Assembly (NCBI GenBank): GCA_031279895.1
Contig: JAITHR010000044.1
Coordinates: 1 to 12,587, forward strand
Length of the DNA stretch: 12,587 nt
Reading direction: 5' to 3'
From: Spirochaetaceae bacterium
GTDB lineage: Bacteria; Spirochaetota; Spirochaetia; Treponematales; Breznakiellaceae
The notes below the pieces were generated by a model. The model was not told the origin of the DNA, ran no database searches, and saw only the letters and a program-made list of their open reading frames with translations. Shown piece by piece: positions 6,829 through 12,587 of the stretch. Made by a program: the position numbers and the translations under genes. How positions within the stretch are numbered: position 1 is the first letter of the stretch; each line of letters starts with the position of its first letter.

Positions 6829-7908
6829 ATGACCATTGAACTGCATGAAATACCGGTTAAAGACCTGGTGGACGGGTATGTTGACCACAAGGAAGAGGGC
6901 GTTATTGGCTGGGGCGGGAGGCTTAATATCCGGCCCCCGTACCAGCGGGAGTTTGTCTACAAGGACGCGCAGCGGGACGCGGTTATTGAGACGGTCCGTA
7001 AAGGATTTCCGCTCAACGTGATGTACTGGGTGAAGAACGGCGAAAACTATGAGGTGCTTGACGGGCAGCAGCGCACGATCTCAATCTGCCGGTACGTCAG
7101 CGGGGACTTTCAAATAAACGCAATAGGCTGGAACAATTTAACCTCCGATCAGCGGGAACAGATACTCGATTACAGGCTTATGGTGTACTTCTGCGAAGGC
7201 GCGGAGAGCGAAAAGCTGGCGTGGTTCCGCATCGTGAACATTGCCGGGGAGAAATTAACCGAGCAGGAACTGAAGAACGCGACCTATACCGGCCCGTGGC
7301 TCGCGGACGCGAAACGGCATTTTAGTAAAACAGGCTGCGCCGCCTATAACCTTGCCAAAGACTATGTAAACGGCTCTCCGATACGGCAGGAATATCTTGA
7401 AACCGCCCTCGACTGGATCAGCTGCGGGAAAATCGAGGCGTATATGGCGGAACACCAGCGCAAACCCTCAGCGCTCCCGCTCTGGCAGTATTTCCAAGGG
7501 GTGATGACCTGGGTAGAAGAGGTTTTTCCCAAATACCGCAAAGAAATGAAAGGCGTCCCCTGGGGCGTTTTATACAACAAATATAAAGATAAAACGCTTG
7601 ACCCCGCCGGTTTGGAGAAAGAAGTTTCCCGGCTTATGGCGGACGACGACGTTACCAACAAGAGGGGCGTCTACCCCTATGTATTAGGTGAAGACGAAAA
7701 ACACCTCAGCATCCGCGCCTTTACCGCCAGCCAGAAACGGGCCGCCTATGAACGGCAGCAAGGCGCCTGCCCGCTCTGTAACGGCCATTTTGATATAAAC
7801 GAAATGGAGGGGGACCACACCGACCCCTGGCATGCCGGCGGGAAAACAACCGCGGACAACTGCCGGATGCTCTGCAAACCCTGCAACCGCCGCAAAGCGG
7901 GGAAATAA
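6829..7908 (+). CDS. DUF262 (ParB/GmrSD-N-like) domain protein with C-terminal HNH nuclease, probable restriction partner
   Basis: 359 residues. The N-terminal DUF262 domain shows RPPYQREFVY (35-44), KGFPLNVMYW (58-67) and DGQQRTISI (78-86). The DGQQR motif is the nucleotide-handling signature seen in GmrS, BrxU and SspE. The C-terminus is a zinc-type HNH nuclease: CPLC (C314, C317), EGDHTDPW with D329-H330, N344, LCKPCN (C349, C352, N353). The helical middle region is not recognised. The gene starts 6 bp after the methyltransferase stop. Its ribosome-binding site AAGGAG (6813-6818) lies inside the end of that gene, so the two are co-transcribed. Family members with DUF1524 in place of HNH restrict modified phage DNA. 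Here, next to a modification enzyme, it more likely cuts unmethylated DNA; this is inference. No EcoRI-type PD-(D/E)XK nuclease is present. Confidence 0.88.
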   Translation: MTIELHEIPVKDLVDGYVDHKEEGVIGWGGRLNIRPPYQREFVYKDAQRDAVIETVRKGFPLNVMYWVKNGENYEVLDGQQRTISICRYVSGDFQINAIGWNNLTSDQREQILDYRLMVYFCEGAESEKLAWFRIVNIAGEKLTEQELKNATYTGPWLADAKRHFSKTGCAAYNLAKDYVNGSPIRQEYLETALDWISCGKIEAYMAEHQRKPSALPLWQYFQGVMTWVEEVFPKYRKEMKGVPWGVLYNKYKDKTLDPAGLEKEVSRLMADDDVTNKRGVYPYVLGEDEKHLSIRAFTASQKRAAYERQQGACPLCNGHFDINEMEGDHTDPWHAGGKTTADNCRMLCKPCNRRKAGK

Positions 7909-7926
7909 CTGGTTCGGAGGGGCGTT

Positions 7927-8115
7927 TTGTTGGAACCAACCGAACCTTTGTTGGAACCAACCGAACTCTTGTTGGATCCAACCGAACTCTTGTTGGAACC
8001 AACCGAACTTTTGTTGGAACCAACCGGACCTTTGTTGGTTCTAACCGGACCTTTGTTGGTTCCAACCGGACCTTTGTTGGATCCAACCGAACTTATATTG
8101 GATCCAACCGAACCT
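7927..8115 (+). repeat. 21-bp tandem array 4 (9 well-conserved units)
   Basis: Nine contiguous 21-bp units of the form TTGTTGGNNCCAACCGRACYT are given here as core GTTGGNNCCAAC (12 bp) plus a 9-bp spacer like CGAACCTTT. The core is a dyad with 5-bp arms. Its centre varies (AA, AT, TT), whereas the arms are nearly invariant. A degenerate extra unit overlaps the stop codon of the HNH gene (7906-7926). The units are much more alike than those of arrays 1-3, suggesting recent expansion. After it, 8116-8310 holds no gene that I can recognise. Confidence 0.92.
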
Positions 8116-8310
8116 ATCCTGCCCCCGCATAAATCATTATTCTACAACGAATTATCGGCGCTGCCGCGCCTCTTTGGGAAGAGAACTTGGGGGGTCATAG
8201 ACCCTCCAAACCACCCATAAAGGCTTCCTGCTATGCGCCCGTGCGTTTGCGAATTCCGCTGAGGCGTTGCTTCTGGGTTGTGACTCAAATTGCAAACCCG
8301 CTCATCGCGA

Positions 8311-8350
8311 GAAGCACGTGAATCCCCCGCAGGGGGCAGCCTCCGGCTGC
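8311..8350 (+). repeat. Dispersed repeat C, copy 1
   Basis: GAAGCACGTGAAT, then hairpin CCCCC-gca-GGGGG, then hairpin GCAGCC-tcc-GGCTGC. The same order recurs at 9714-9749. Read on the - strand, it stands at the leader side of array 4, about 195 bp away. Confidence 0.65.
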
Positions 8351-8358
8351 GCAGGGGG

Positions 8359-8388
8359 TTGCAAGAGAGGTGGGCGCGGCAGTATACT
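8359..8388 (+). promoter_or_regulatory. Promoter of the TPR gene
   Basis: TTGCAA (8359-8364), an 18-bp spacer and TATACT (8383-8388) give a predicted start near 8395. This lies about 30 nt before the ATG at 8426, with AAAAGGAG (8412-8419) as ribosome-binding site. Confidence 0.6.
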
Positions 8389-8425
8389 GGGGAAAACGGG
8401 GTATATAAAAGAAAAGGAGTATGCT

Positions 8426-9532
8426 ATGGAAAGTGGTTTTCAAGGGGCGGTTCAACAGGCCGTTGGACGGTACGGATTAGCTGTATTGGACGATCCGGCG
8501 CGGTGCAGGGCGCTCTTGAGCGGTTTCGCTAAGGGGGAACACGCGCCCCGCATACGCCTCTTCACCCTGGCGCTTAAAGAAGGGCTGCATACTGAAATCG
8601 CCAAATCTTCGGATCTGAATATGGTCAAGGCCCGGCTTACGGGCATCTTAGAAAACCGGCACTTGATAGCCCCCCAAGCCGCAGAAGAGATCATACTGCT
8701 CTTAGGAACCCTGTATCACAAGCATATACCCACCACGCCTGCGCCTCACGGCCCCGGCAATGCTAGGTTCTACTTCAATCGGGGCAATGCATATTACGAA
8801 AAGAAGGACTATGACCAGGCCATTGCGGACTTCACCGAAGCCCTGCGTATTGACCCGCACGATACTGACGCCTACAACAACCGGGGCAATGCGTATTATG
8901 ACAAGAAGGATTACGACCGCGCCATCGACGACCTCAATACAGCCCTGCGTATCGACCCTAACTATGCCCTTGCCTACTACAATCGTGGCAATATATATGA
9001 GAAGAAAGGGGATTATGACCGTGCTATCGCAGACTACGAAGCCGCGCTGCGCCTCGACCCTCACTATGCCGACGCCTATCACAATCGGGGCTGGACGTAT
9101 TTCAGTAAAGGAGACTATGACCGTGCTATCGCAGACTACGAAGCCGTGCTGCGCCTCGACCCTCAAAATGCCGTTGCCTACAACAATCGGGGCAATGCGT
9201 ATGACGGCAAAGGGGACCATGACCGCGCTATCGCTGACTACTCCGAAGCCCTGCGCCTCGACCCGAACCATGTCTACGCCTACTACAATCGCGGCACTGT
9301 GTATAAGGACAAAGGGGACTATGATCGCGCCATTGCGGACTATACCGCAGCGCTGCGTATGGACCCTGACGATGCCGACGCCTACAACGATCGGGGCCTT
9401 GCGTATTATGACAAGAAGGATTACGACCGCGCTATCGACGACTTCAATGCCGCGCTGCGCCTCGCCCCTCACGATGCCAACGTCAAGAAATGGCTTGAAG
9501 AAGCGCGGAAGGCCCGGGGGCGGGGATATTGA
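8426..9532 (+). CDS. Tetratricopeptide-repeat protein with a helical N-terminal domain
   Basis: 368 residues from the ATG at 8426, chosen for its AAAAGGAG ribosome-binding site and promoter; the open frame to 8267 is leader and repeat C. Residues 1-100 form an uncharacterised helical region (LDDPARCRALLSGF, IRLFTLALKEGL, APQAAEEIILLLGTLY). Residues 114-351 are seven back-to-back 34-residue TPRs of the form AYNNRGNAYYDKKDYDRAI, then D-ALRLDP. A short charged helix closes the protein. TPR solenoids bind partner proteins or peptides; no catalytic domain, signal peptide or membrane helix is seen. Repeats 3 and 4 share over 50 nearly identical bases (about 9011-9062 and 9113-9164), pointing to recent 102-bp duplication. 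The gene is monocistronic, lying between arrays 4 and 5. The partner is unknown. Confidence 0.88.
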   Translation: MESGFQGAVQQAVGRYGLAVLDDPARCRALLSGFAKGEHAPRIRLFTLALKEGLHTEIAKSSDLNMVKARLTGILENRHLIAPQAAEEIILLLGTLYHKHIPTTPAPHGPGNARFYFNRGNAYYEKKDYDQAIADFTEALRIDPHDTDAYNNRGNAYYDKKDYDRAIDDLNTALRIDPNYALAYYNRGNIYEKKGDYDRAIADYEAALRLDPHYADAYHNRGWTYFSKGDYDRAIADYEAVLRLDPQNAVAYNNRGNAYDGKGDHDRAIADYSEALRLDPNHVYAYYNRGTVYKDKGDYDRAIADYTAALRMDPDDADAYNDRGLAYYDKKDYDRAIDDFNAALRLAPHDANVKKWLEEARKARGRGY

Positions 9533-9556
9533 ATACTGCCGCCCCTGCTCTCTTCG

Positions 9557-9724
9557 GCTGGTTTCAAAGTGGCTTTGGCTGGTGCCAAGAAACGTTATTT
9601 TGGTTCCAAAATAAACTTCCCCGCACCCATTTCTAGGTTCCGGTAGTTACAGGAAAGGCTCCGGGAACTACCGCTGAGACAGCGGAAATTACCGCTAAGG
9701 TGGCGGGACGCAGGAAGCACGTGA
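9557..9724 (+). repeat. 21-bp tandem array 5 (8 highly degenerate units with dyads)
   Basis: Eight segments lie in exact 21-bp register. Each starts with a 12-bp dyad-like half followed by a 9-bp spacer: CTGGTGCCAAG, TTTGGTTCCAAA, GGTAGTTACAG, CGGGAACTACCG, CGGAAATTACCG. Base identity between units is low, but the dyad centre falls at the same unit position in six of eight. Its TTGGTTCCAA core equals that of array 4. The frame carries stop codons, so this array is not coding. Confidence 0.65.
9595..9614. promoter_or_regulatory. 20-bp dyad / hairpin downstream of the TPR gene
   Basis: TTATTTTGGTTCCAAAATAA has two 9-base arms and a TT centre, the longest perfect dyad in the window. It could be an operator-like site or a weak hairpin terminator for the TPR gene, although no T-run follows. 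It is also the dyad of the third unit of array 5. Confidence 0.5.
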
Positions 9725-9749
9725 ACCCCCTTCGGGGGCCCTCCGGCTG
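9714..9749 (+). repeat. Dispersed repeat C, copy 2
   Basis: GAAGCACGTGAAC, hairpin CCCCC-ttc-GGGGG, then CCTCCGGCTG, matching 8311-8349. It abuts the stop codon of the second permease gene (- strand), much as L1 and L2 abut rlmE and ftsH. The hairpin could act as a weak terminator of the ABC operon, but no T-run follows. Confidence 0.65.
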
Positions 9750-10580
9750 TTAGCCTTTCACGGCGCCGGCGGTGAGGCCCCGGATAAATTGCCTGCTCAT
9801 AAAAAGATAGAGCCCGATAACCGGAACCGCCGAAAGAGTCAGCACTGCCAGCACCTTTGACCAGTCAGTCTGATATTGGCCGAAAAGACGGGTAACCCCC
9901 AACAGCACCGTCTTCGACCGGTCCTCAGTAATGAAAATCAGAGGGAACCACAGGTCGTTCCAAAAGGGAACCAGATGATAAATGGCAACCATCGAAAGCG
10001 CGGGCCGCAGCAGCGGCGCGATAATCAGGGTAAACACCCGCAAAGAACCCGCCCCGTCTATGATGCCCGCCTCAGTAAGCTCCCGCGGTATCTGCCGGAT
10101 AAACTCAGTGAGGATAAACACCCCTACAGGTATGCCCATAGCAACATAAATAGGAATAAGGGACCACACCGTGTTAAGCAGCCCCAGGCTGCGGATAATC
10201 TCGATAATTTTAATAGAGCCTATCTTAATAGGCACCATCATGCCGGCAATAAAAAAGAAGTACAGCCCCCGGGATACGGGGCCGCGCATATTCGCAAGGG
10301 CATAGCCCGCAAAGGCGCTTACGATAAGCAGGATGGCCAGGGAGAGCAGCACCGCGGTAAAACTGTTCTTGAAATACCCCAGAAAATCCCCGTCCCGCAG
10401 CACCGCAAGGTAGTTGCTTACGTTCCAGACTTGAGGAAGGGCGAAAGGGTTTTGATATATCGAGAGCCGGTCCTTAAAGGAGTTTATCACCATAATCCAC
10501 AAGGGAAACAGCACTACAAGGCTCCAGAGGCCGAGAATAATATGGGAACGGATGTTCCCCCGGGCTTTATACGATGTCAT
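9750..10580 (-). CDS. Carbohydrate-type ABC transporter permease, MalG/LacG-like
   Basis: 276 residues with six hydrophobic segments and the binding-protein-dependent permease (EAA) loop ELTEAGIIDGAGSLRVFTLI (167-186), continuing APL, where the ATPase docks. The length and the C-terminal FMSRQFIRGLTAGAVKG ending are typical of the MalG branch (CUT1 family). It forms a membrane heterodimer with the product of the gene upstream. The ATG at 10580 lies 6 bp after that gene's TGA with only a weak GAGG before it, so translational coupling is likely. The substrate is not determinable; sugars or oligosaccharides are usual. Confidence 0.93.
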   Translation of the reverse strand: MTSYKARGNIRSHIILGLWSLVVLFPLWIMVINSFKDRLSIYQNPFALPQVWNVSNYLAVLRDGDFLGYFKNSFTAVLLSLAILLIVSAFAGYALANMRGPVSRGLYFFFIAGMMVPIKIGSIKIIEIIRSLGLLNTVWSLIPIYVAMGIPVGVFILTEFIRQIPRELTEAGIIDGAGSLRVFTLIIAPLLRPALSMVAIYHLVPFWNDLWFPLIFITEDRSKTVLLGVTRLFGQYQTDWSKVLAVLTLSAVPVIGLYLFMSRQFIRGLTAGAVKG

Positions 10581-10586
10581 GGCGCC

Positions 10587-11519
10587 TCACTGGGTCTGAG
10601 TCATCTTGAGGGTGGGGATAACTCCTAAACAAAGGACGAAAAACGTAACCGCCGCCACCGCAGCCCCCATGCCAGGGTCAGGTATGCCTACCGGATGCTG
10701 GCCTGCGATACCGATGCGGTAAAAGAGGGTGCCGATAAGGTCGGTTGCGTACCCGGGGGCGCCGTTTACGTTTTCAAGGGCAAATACGATGTCAAAGGCG
10801 TTGAAGTTATTGACAAACGTGAGAATGCCTATCATCCCTGCGACAGGCTTTATCATGGGCAGTTTAATGTGCCAGAATATCTGGCCCGCGGTAGCGCCCT
10901 CAATGGCCGCGGCTTCAAAGTAATCATCGCTGATATTCCGCAGCGCCGCTACGAACATCATGGTCGGTATCCCTATCCACTGCCAGCAGGATACCAGCGC
11001 CGCGGCGATGAGCGCCGTTGCCTTGTCCCCCAGCCAGGGGCGGACAAGGACCCCCAGCCCTATCTTTTCGAGAAAGGGGCCGCTCCAGACCGGATTTAAG
11101 AGCAGTTTCCATAGATAGCCTGTAACAAGCACCGCCAGCGTTACAGGTATAAATATGACCGTCTGGTAAAATCCGGCGCCCCTCAGGGCTTTCTTGGTCA
11201 GGATAACCGCAAAGAGGATGCCCAGGCAGTTCTGTACAACCATGTGGATAAGAAAGAACAGGAAGGTGTGGCCGAAAGCGCCCCAATACCGCTGGGCGTA
11301 CCGCTCGGCCAGAAAAAGGTTTTTGAAATTCCCAAGCCCCGCAAAGGTCCAGCCGGTGCTCGCAGAACCGGTATACAGGCTCATCCGCAAGGAATCCGCC
11401 AGGGGCCACACCATAAACACCGCATAGAACGCCAGCGCAGGCGCCAGATAGAACATCCATTTTGCCTGCGCGCGTTTAATGGCCCTGCCGCCGGAAGGGC
11501 GCTTAGGCTGTCTCTGCAT
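10587..11519 (-). CDS. Carbohydrate-type ABC transporter permease, MalF/UgpA-like
   Basis: 310 residues. A basic cytoplasmic N-tail (1-20) is followed by six hydrophobic segments, with the EAA loop EAAAIEGATAGQIFWHIKLP (202-221). WMFYLAPALAFYAVFMVWPL (21-40) is the usual first helix with its YLAPAL---F---P pattern. It pairs with the downstream permease in an importer. The ATG at 11519 lies 9 bp after the stop of the binding-protein gene. The ribosome-binding site is weak, so coupling is likely; an internal ATG at residue 22 would remove part of the first helix and is less likely. No ATPase gene follows, as often happens when one shared MsmK/MalK-type ATPase serves several importers. Confidence 0.93.
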   Translation of the reverse strand: MQRQPKRPSGGRAIKRAQAKWMFYLAPALAFYAVFMVWPLADSLRMSLYTGSASTGWTFAGLGNFKNLFLAERYAQRYWGAFGHTFLFFLIHMVVQNCLGILFAVILTKKALRGAGFYQTVIFIPVTLAVLVTGYLWKLLLNPVWSGPFLEKIGLGVLVRPWLGDKATALIAAALVSCWQWIGIPTMMFVAALRNISDDYFEAAAIEGATAGQIFWHIKLPMIKPVAGMIGILTFVNNFNAFDIVFALENVNGAPGYATDLIGTLFYRIGIAGQHPVGIPDPGMGAAVAAVTFFVLCLGVIPTLKMTQTQ

Positions 11520-11528
11520 AATATATTC

Positions 11529-12587
11529 TTACTGCCCTCTGAGGGGCGCGGCTTCGGCTTCCAGTTCCGCAGCGGCCTGAGACGGGGTTTTCTCCCCCTT
11601 TACCACCCGGATAACCGCCTGATTGAGCGGCGCATAGAGGCCGAGCAGGGAAGGCCACACAAACCGGACGTCTGTGTCCCTGCCGTTATTAAGGGCAAGG
11701 AACTCGTTGGCGTGGGGGTCTTTGAGTTCTATCGGGAAGTTAATCATCGGGAAAAAGCCCAGAGGGAGGTTTTCAGACGCGATAGCCGCGCCGTCTTCGG
11801 CGGCAAGCCAGGCAAGAAAGTCCCGGCACTCTTGCGGATGCTTTGTTGCCTTATTATACGTTATCGCCATGTCCGGATGAAACGTAATCATGGTTTTCCT
11901 CCCCTCAGGCGCGGGCATGGCAAAAACCCCCCATGCAAAGGGCGCATCGGCGTACACGCCGGCGGTCCATGACCCGTCCATGAACATCGCCGCCTGCTGG
12001 GTATTAAACAGGGCTTGGGAGTCGTTATAAGTTACTGCCTCGTAGCCTTTGGGCAGGTACGGGGATACATCGGCCATTGCTTGAAACGCCGCGGTAATGT
12101 CCGGGCTGTTGAAGGATTTCGCGCCGGTTTCGTACTGCGCCCGCTCCTCGGCGCCGCCTGCGAAATTGGGGAGCATCCCCAGAAAAAAGACTTCAAGAAT
12201 ATCCCATTCATCAGCCGCGCCGTTTGCAAGAGGGTAGACGCCGGATGCCTGCAAAGCCGCGCAGGTCTGGAGAAACCCTTCCCATGTCTGGGGGACGGCA
12301 AGCCCGGCTTGCTCGAAGAGGGTTTTATTATAATAGACCCCGTGGGAAACCGCCGCAAAGGGAACCGCGAAGACCGTGCCGTCATCCATCTGCCAGGGCG
12401 CGAGGCTTGCAGGGGAGAAATTGGTTTTCACCCCCGGAATATCCGAACAGTCCCCAAAGTATCCGGCGCTGTAGAGCTCCCGCCCCGGGGCGTAGGAGCG
12501 GGCGTACATGAGATCCGGCGCGGTGCCGCTCTCAAGCTGGAGGCGCAGCGTGGCGTTATAGTCCGGCGGGTTGGTGGGCCGGAACTG
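11529..12587 (-). CDS. Extracellular solute-binding protein of a sugar ABC importer (N-terminus missing)
   Basis: 352 residues remain open to the window edge; the start and signal or lipoprotein sequence lie beyond 12587, so roughly 70-100 residues are missing. It has the family-1 solute-binding pattern: L-LESGTAPDLMYA near the present start, VFAVPFAAVSHGVYYNKTLFEQAGL, continuing VPQTWEGF (shown in pieces), a mid-protein ALFNTQQAAMFMDGSW segment, and a C-terminal helical PSQAAAELEAEAAPL. Such proteins capture sugars outside the cytoplasmic membrane and deliver them to the permease pair. It is the first of the three genes, with 9 bp to the next. An internal Met at 12509 is not the start, because conserved family sequence precedes it. 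Confidence 0.92.
   Translation of the reverse strand, partial: QFRPTNPPDYNATLRLQLESGTAPDLMYARSYAPGRELYSAGYFGDCSDIPGVKTNFSPASLAPWQMDDGTVFAVPFAAVSHGVYYNKTLFEQAGLAVPQTWEGFLQTCAALQASGVYPLANGAADEWDILEVFFLGMLPNFAGGAEERAQYETGAKSFNSPDITAAFQAMADVSPYLPKGYEAVTYNDSQALFNTQQAAMFMDGSWTAGVYADAPFAWGVFAMPAPEGRKTMITFHPDMAITYNKATKHPQECRDFLAWLAAEDGAAIASENLPLGFFPMINFPIELKDPHANEFLALNNGRDTDVRFVWPSLLGLYAPLNQAVIRVVKGEKTPSQAAAELEAEAAPLRGQ

Noticed and set aside
6829..7908. The HNH gene as a homing endonuclease or group II intron protein
   Set aside because: The N-terminal DUF262 domain with DGQQR and the tight linkage to a methyltransferase fit a restriction-type enzyme. No intron or intein boundaries are visible.
7927..8220. 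Open frame spelling LLEPTEL heptads over array 4, and its - strand counterpart PTKVRLE
   Set aside because: No ribosome-binding site or start codon context is seen, the DNA dyad rather than the codons is conserved, and both strands are open because the unit is seven codons long.
8267..8425. N-terminal extension of the TPR gene
   Set aside because: The extension covers repeat C and the predicted promoter, and a strong AAAAGGAG ribosome-binding site precedes the ATG at 8426.
8702..9472. 256-codon open frame on - antisense to the TPR gene
   Set aside because: It is a shadow of the 102-bp TPR repeat; the sense frame gives clean TPR motifs.
9726..9738. Rho-independent terminator of the ABC operon
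   Set aside because: CCCCC-ttc-GGGGG is a short stem without a following T-run on the - strand. It is shared with 8326-8335, where no gene ends, so it is listed only as part of repeat C.

Overview
The window looks like chromosomal DNA of a spirochaete, most likely a host-associated Treponema relative. This is inferred from the gene set (rlmE next to ftsH, a DUF432-like gene next to an MscS channel, an unlinked-ATPase sugar ABC operon), the protein style and the repeat-rich intergenic DNA. No rRNA or tRNA gene is visible to confirm it.

Layout: 1-182 is the 3' end of an rlmE-like 23S rRNA methyltransferase gene. 183-1430 is a 1.25-kb non-coding block built as a large inverted structure: a GC-rich 'leader' repeat plus a 21-bp-period array on the + strand, facing an equivalent leader plus array on the - strand. 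On the - strand lie ftsH (1431-3389) and an mscS-type channel gene (3386-4219), which overlap by ATGA, and a DUF432-like gene (4424-5239) with a strong promoter and apparently no leader. 5259-5748 is a third leader plus 21-bp array. 5830-7908 is a two-gene cassette: an M.EcoRI-family adenine methyltransferase and, 6 bp on, a DUF262-HNH protein. It is read from its own promoter and followed directly by a fourth 21-bp array (7927-8115). 8426-9532 encodes a TPR-repeat protein, followed by a fifth 21-bp array (9557-9724). 9750-12587 (- strand) is a carbohydrate-type ABC importer operon: solute-binding protein (5' end missing), then two permeases. No ATPase gene is present.

How the parts work together: FtsH (membrane protease), MscS (osmotic valve) and the DUF432-like protein form an envelope-maintenance group. 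The methyltransferase and DUF262-HNH protein look like a restriction-modification module in which a DUF262-HNH protein replaces the EcoRI-type nuclease. The ABC genes form one importer.

The most unusual feature is the intergenic DNA. Five arrays with unrelated or diverged unit sequences all keep exactly a 21-bp period. In at least three of them the units carry a short dyad at a fixed phase whose two arms change together. Three arrays are preceded, in the same orientation, by copies of one dispersed hairpin-bearing leader repeat. I know of no described element with this architecture, but a genome-wide search is needed to say so firmly.
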